A stretch of DNA of 21,884 nt from Pseudaeromonas sp041441555. Its GTDB lineage: Bacteria; Pseudomonadota; Gammaproteobacteria; Enterobacterales; Aeromonadaceae. The stretch is from contig JASDSW010000042.1 in NCBI GenBank assembly GCA_041441555.1, positions 1-21,884 of the forward strand. The letters run 5' to 3'. Under the pieces are notes generated by a model. It was given only the letters and a program-made list of their open reading frames with translations, made no database searches and was not told where the DNA came from. A program made the translations under genes and the position numbers. Positions 21,871 through 21,884 of this stretch are shown here, piece by piece (the stretch's first letter is position 1; each line of letters opens with the position of its first letter).

Positions 21871-21884
21871 CCTGTTTTTCGGAT

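Noticed and set aside
1..21884. CRISPR arrays, insertion sequences, phage or defence genes
   Set aside because: I saw no regularly spaced repeats, transposase, integrase or known defence domains in any of the predicted proteins.

Overview
The window looks like chromosomal DNA of a gammaproteobacterium, most probably Aeromonas or another member of the Aeromonadaceae. Support comes from the moderately high GC content, the E. coli-like rrn promoter and leader, and close relatives of E. coli YciU, RplY, RoxA, YaeQ, LdhA, SatP, MtfA and SstT. These sit beside a short eat-eutB-eutC operon rather than the large microcompartment eut cluster of enterics. The genus is an inference from family resemblance and gene order; no database search was possible.

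Left end (1-2700): the promoter and 5' leader (boxB, boxA, boxC) of a ribosomal RNA operon point leftwards, and the 16S gene should begin just outside the window. Next come an Ala-rich lipoprotein, a YciU/HI1450-family DNA-mimic protein, a CvfB/YitL-like S1-domain RNA-binding protein, and ribosomal protein L25.

Middle (2700-11270): a small FimV-like LysM protein, a DMT exporter, an LTA-synthase-like membrane sulfatase-fold enzyme, tRNA-Ser(UGA), a periplasmic DsbA/ScsC-like thiol oxidoreductase, the ribosomal oxygenase RoxA, YaeQ, a hypothetical protein with a threefold tryptophan repeat, a 79-residue hypothetical protein and a YhcH/TabA-family protein.

Right part (11270-21500), mainly small-molecule transport and carbon/nitrogen metabolism: eat-eutB-eutC imports ethanolamine and cleaves it to acetaldehyde and ammonia. 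It lies behind a near-consensus sigma-54 promoter with an IHF site and a dyad at about -120. ldhA (D-lactate dehydrogenase) lies behind two perfect HexR-type palindromes. A BMP-family binding protein follows a LacI-type dyad and a CRP-like site. Then come mtfA divergent from satP (acetate/succinate uptake), an orphan type IV prepilin-like gene, and sstT (Na+/serine-threonine symporter).

Most genes are single transcription units separated by convincing terminators. No insertion sequence, prophage, CRISPR array, toxin-antitoxin pair or defence island was seen. The most interesting items are the regulatory architecture before eat-eutBC and ldhA, the Trp-repeat protein, the orphan prepilin, and a strong terminator at the right end with no clear gene in front of it.
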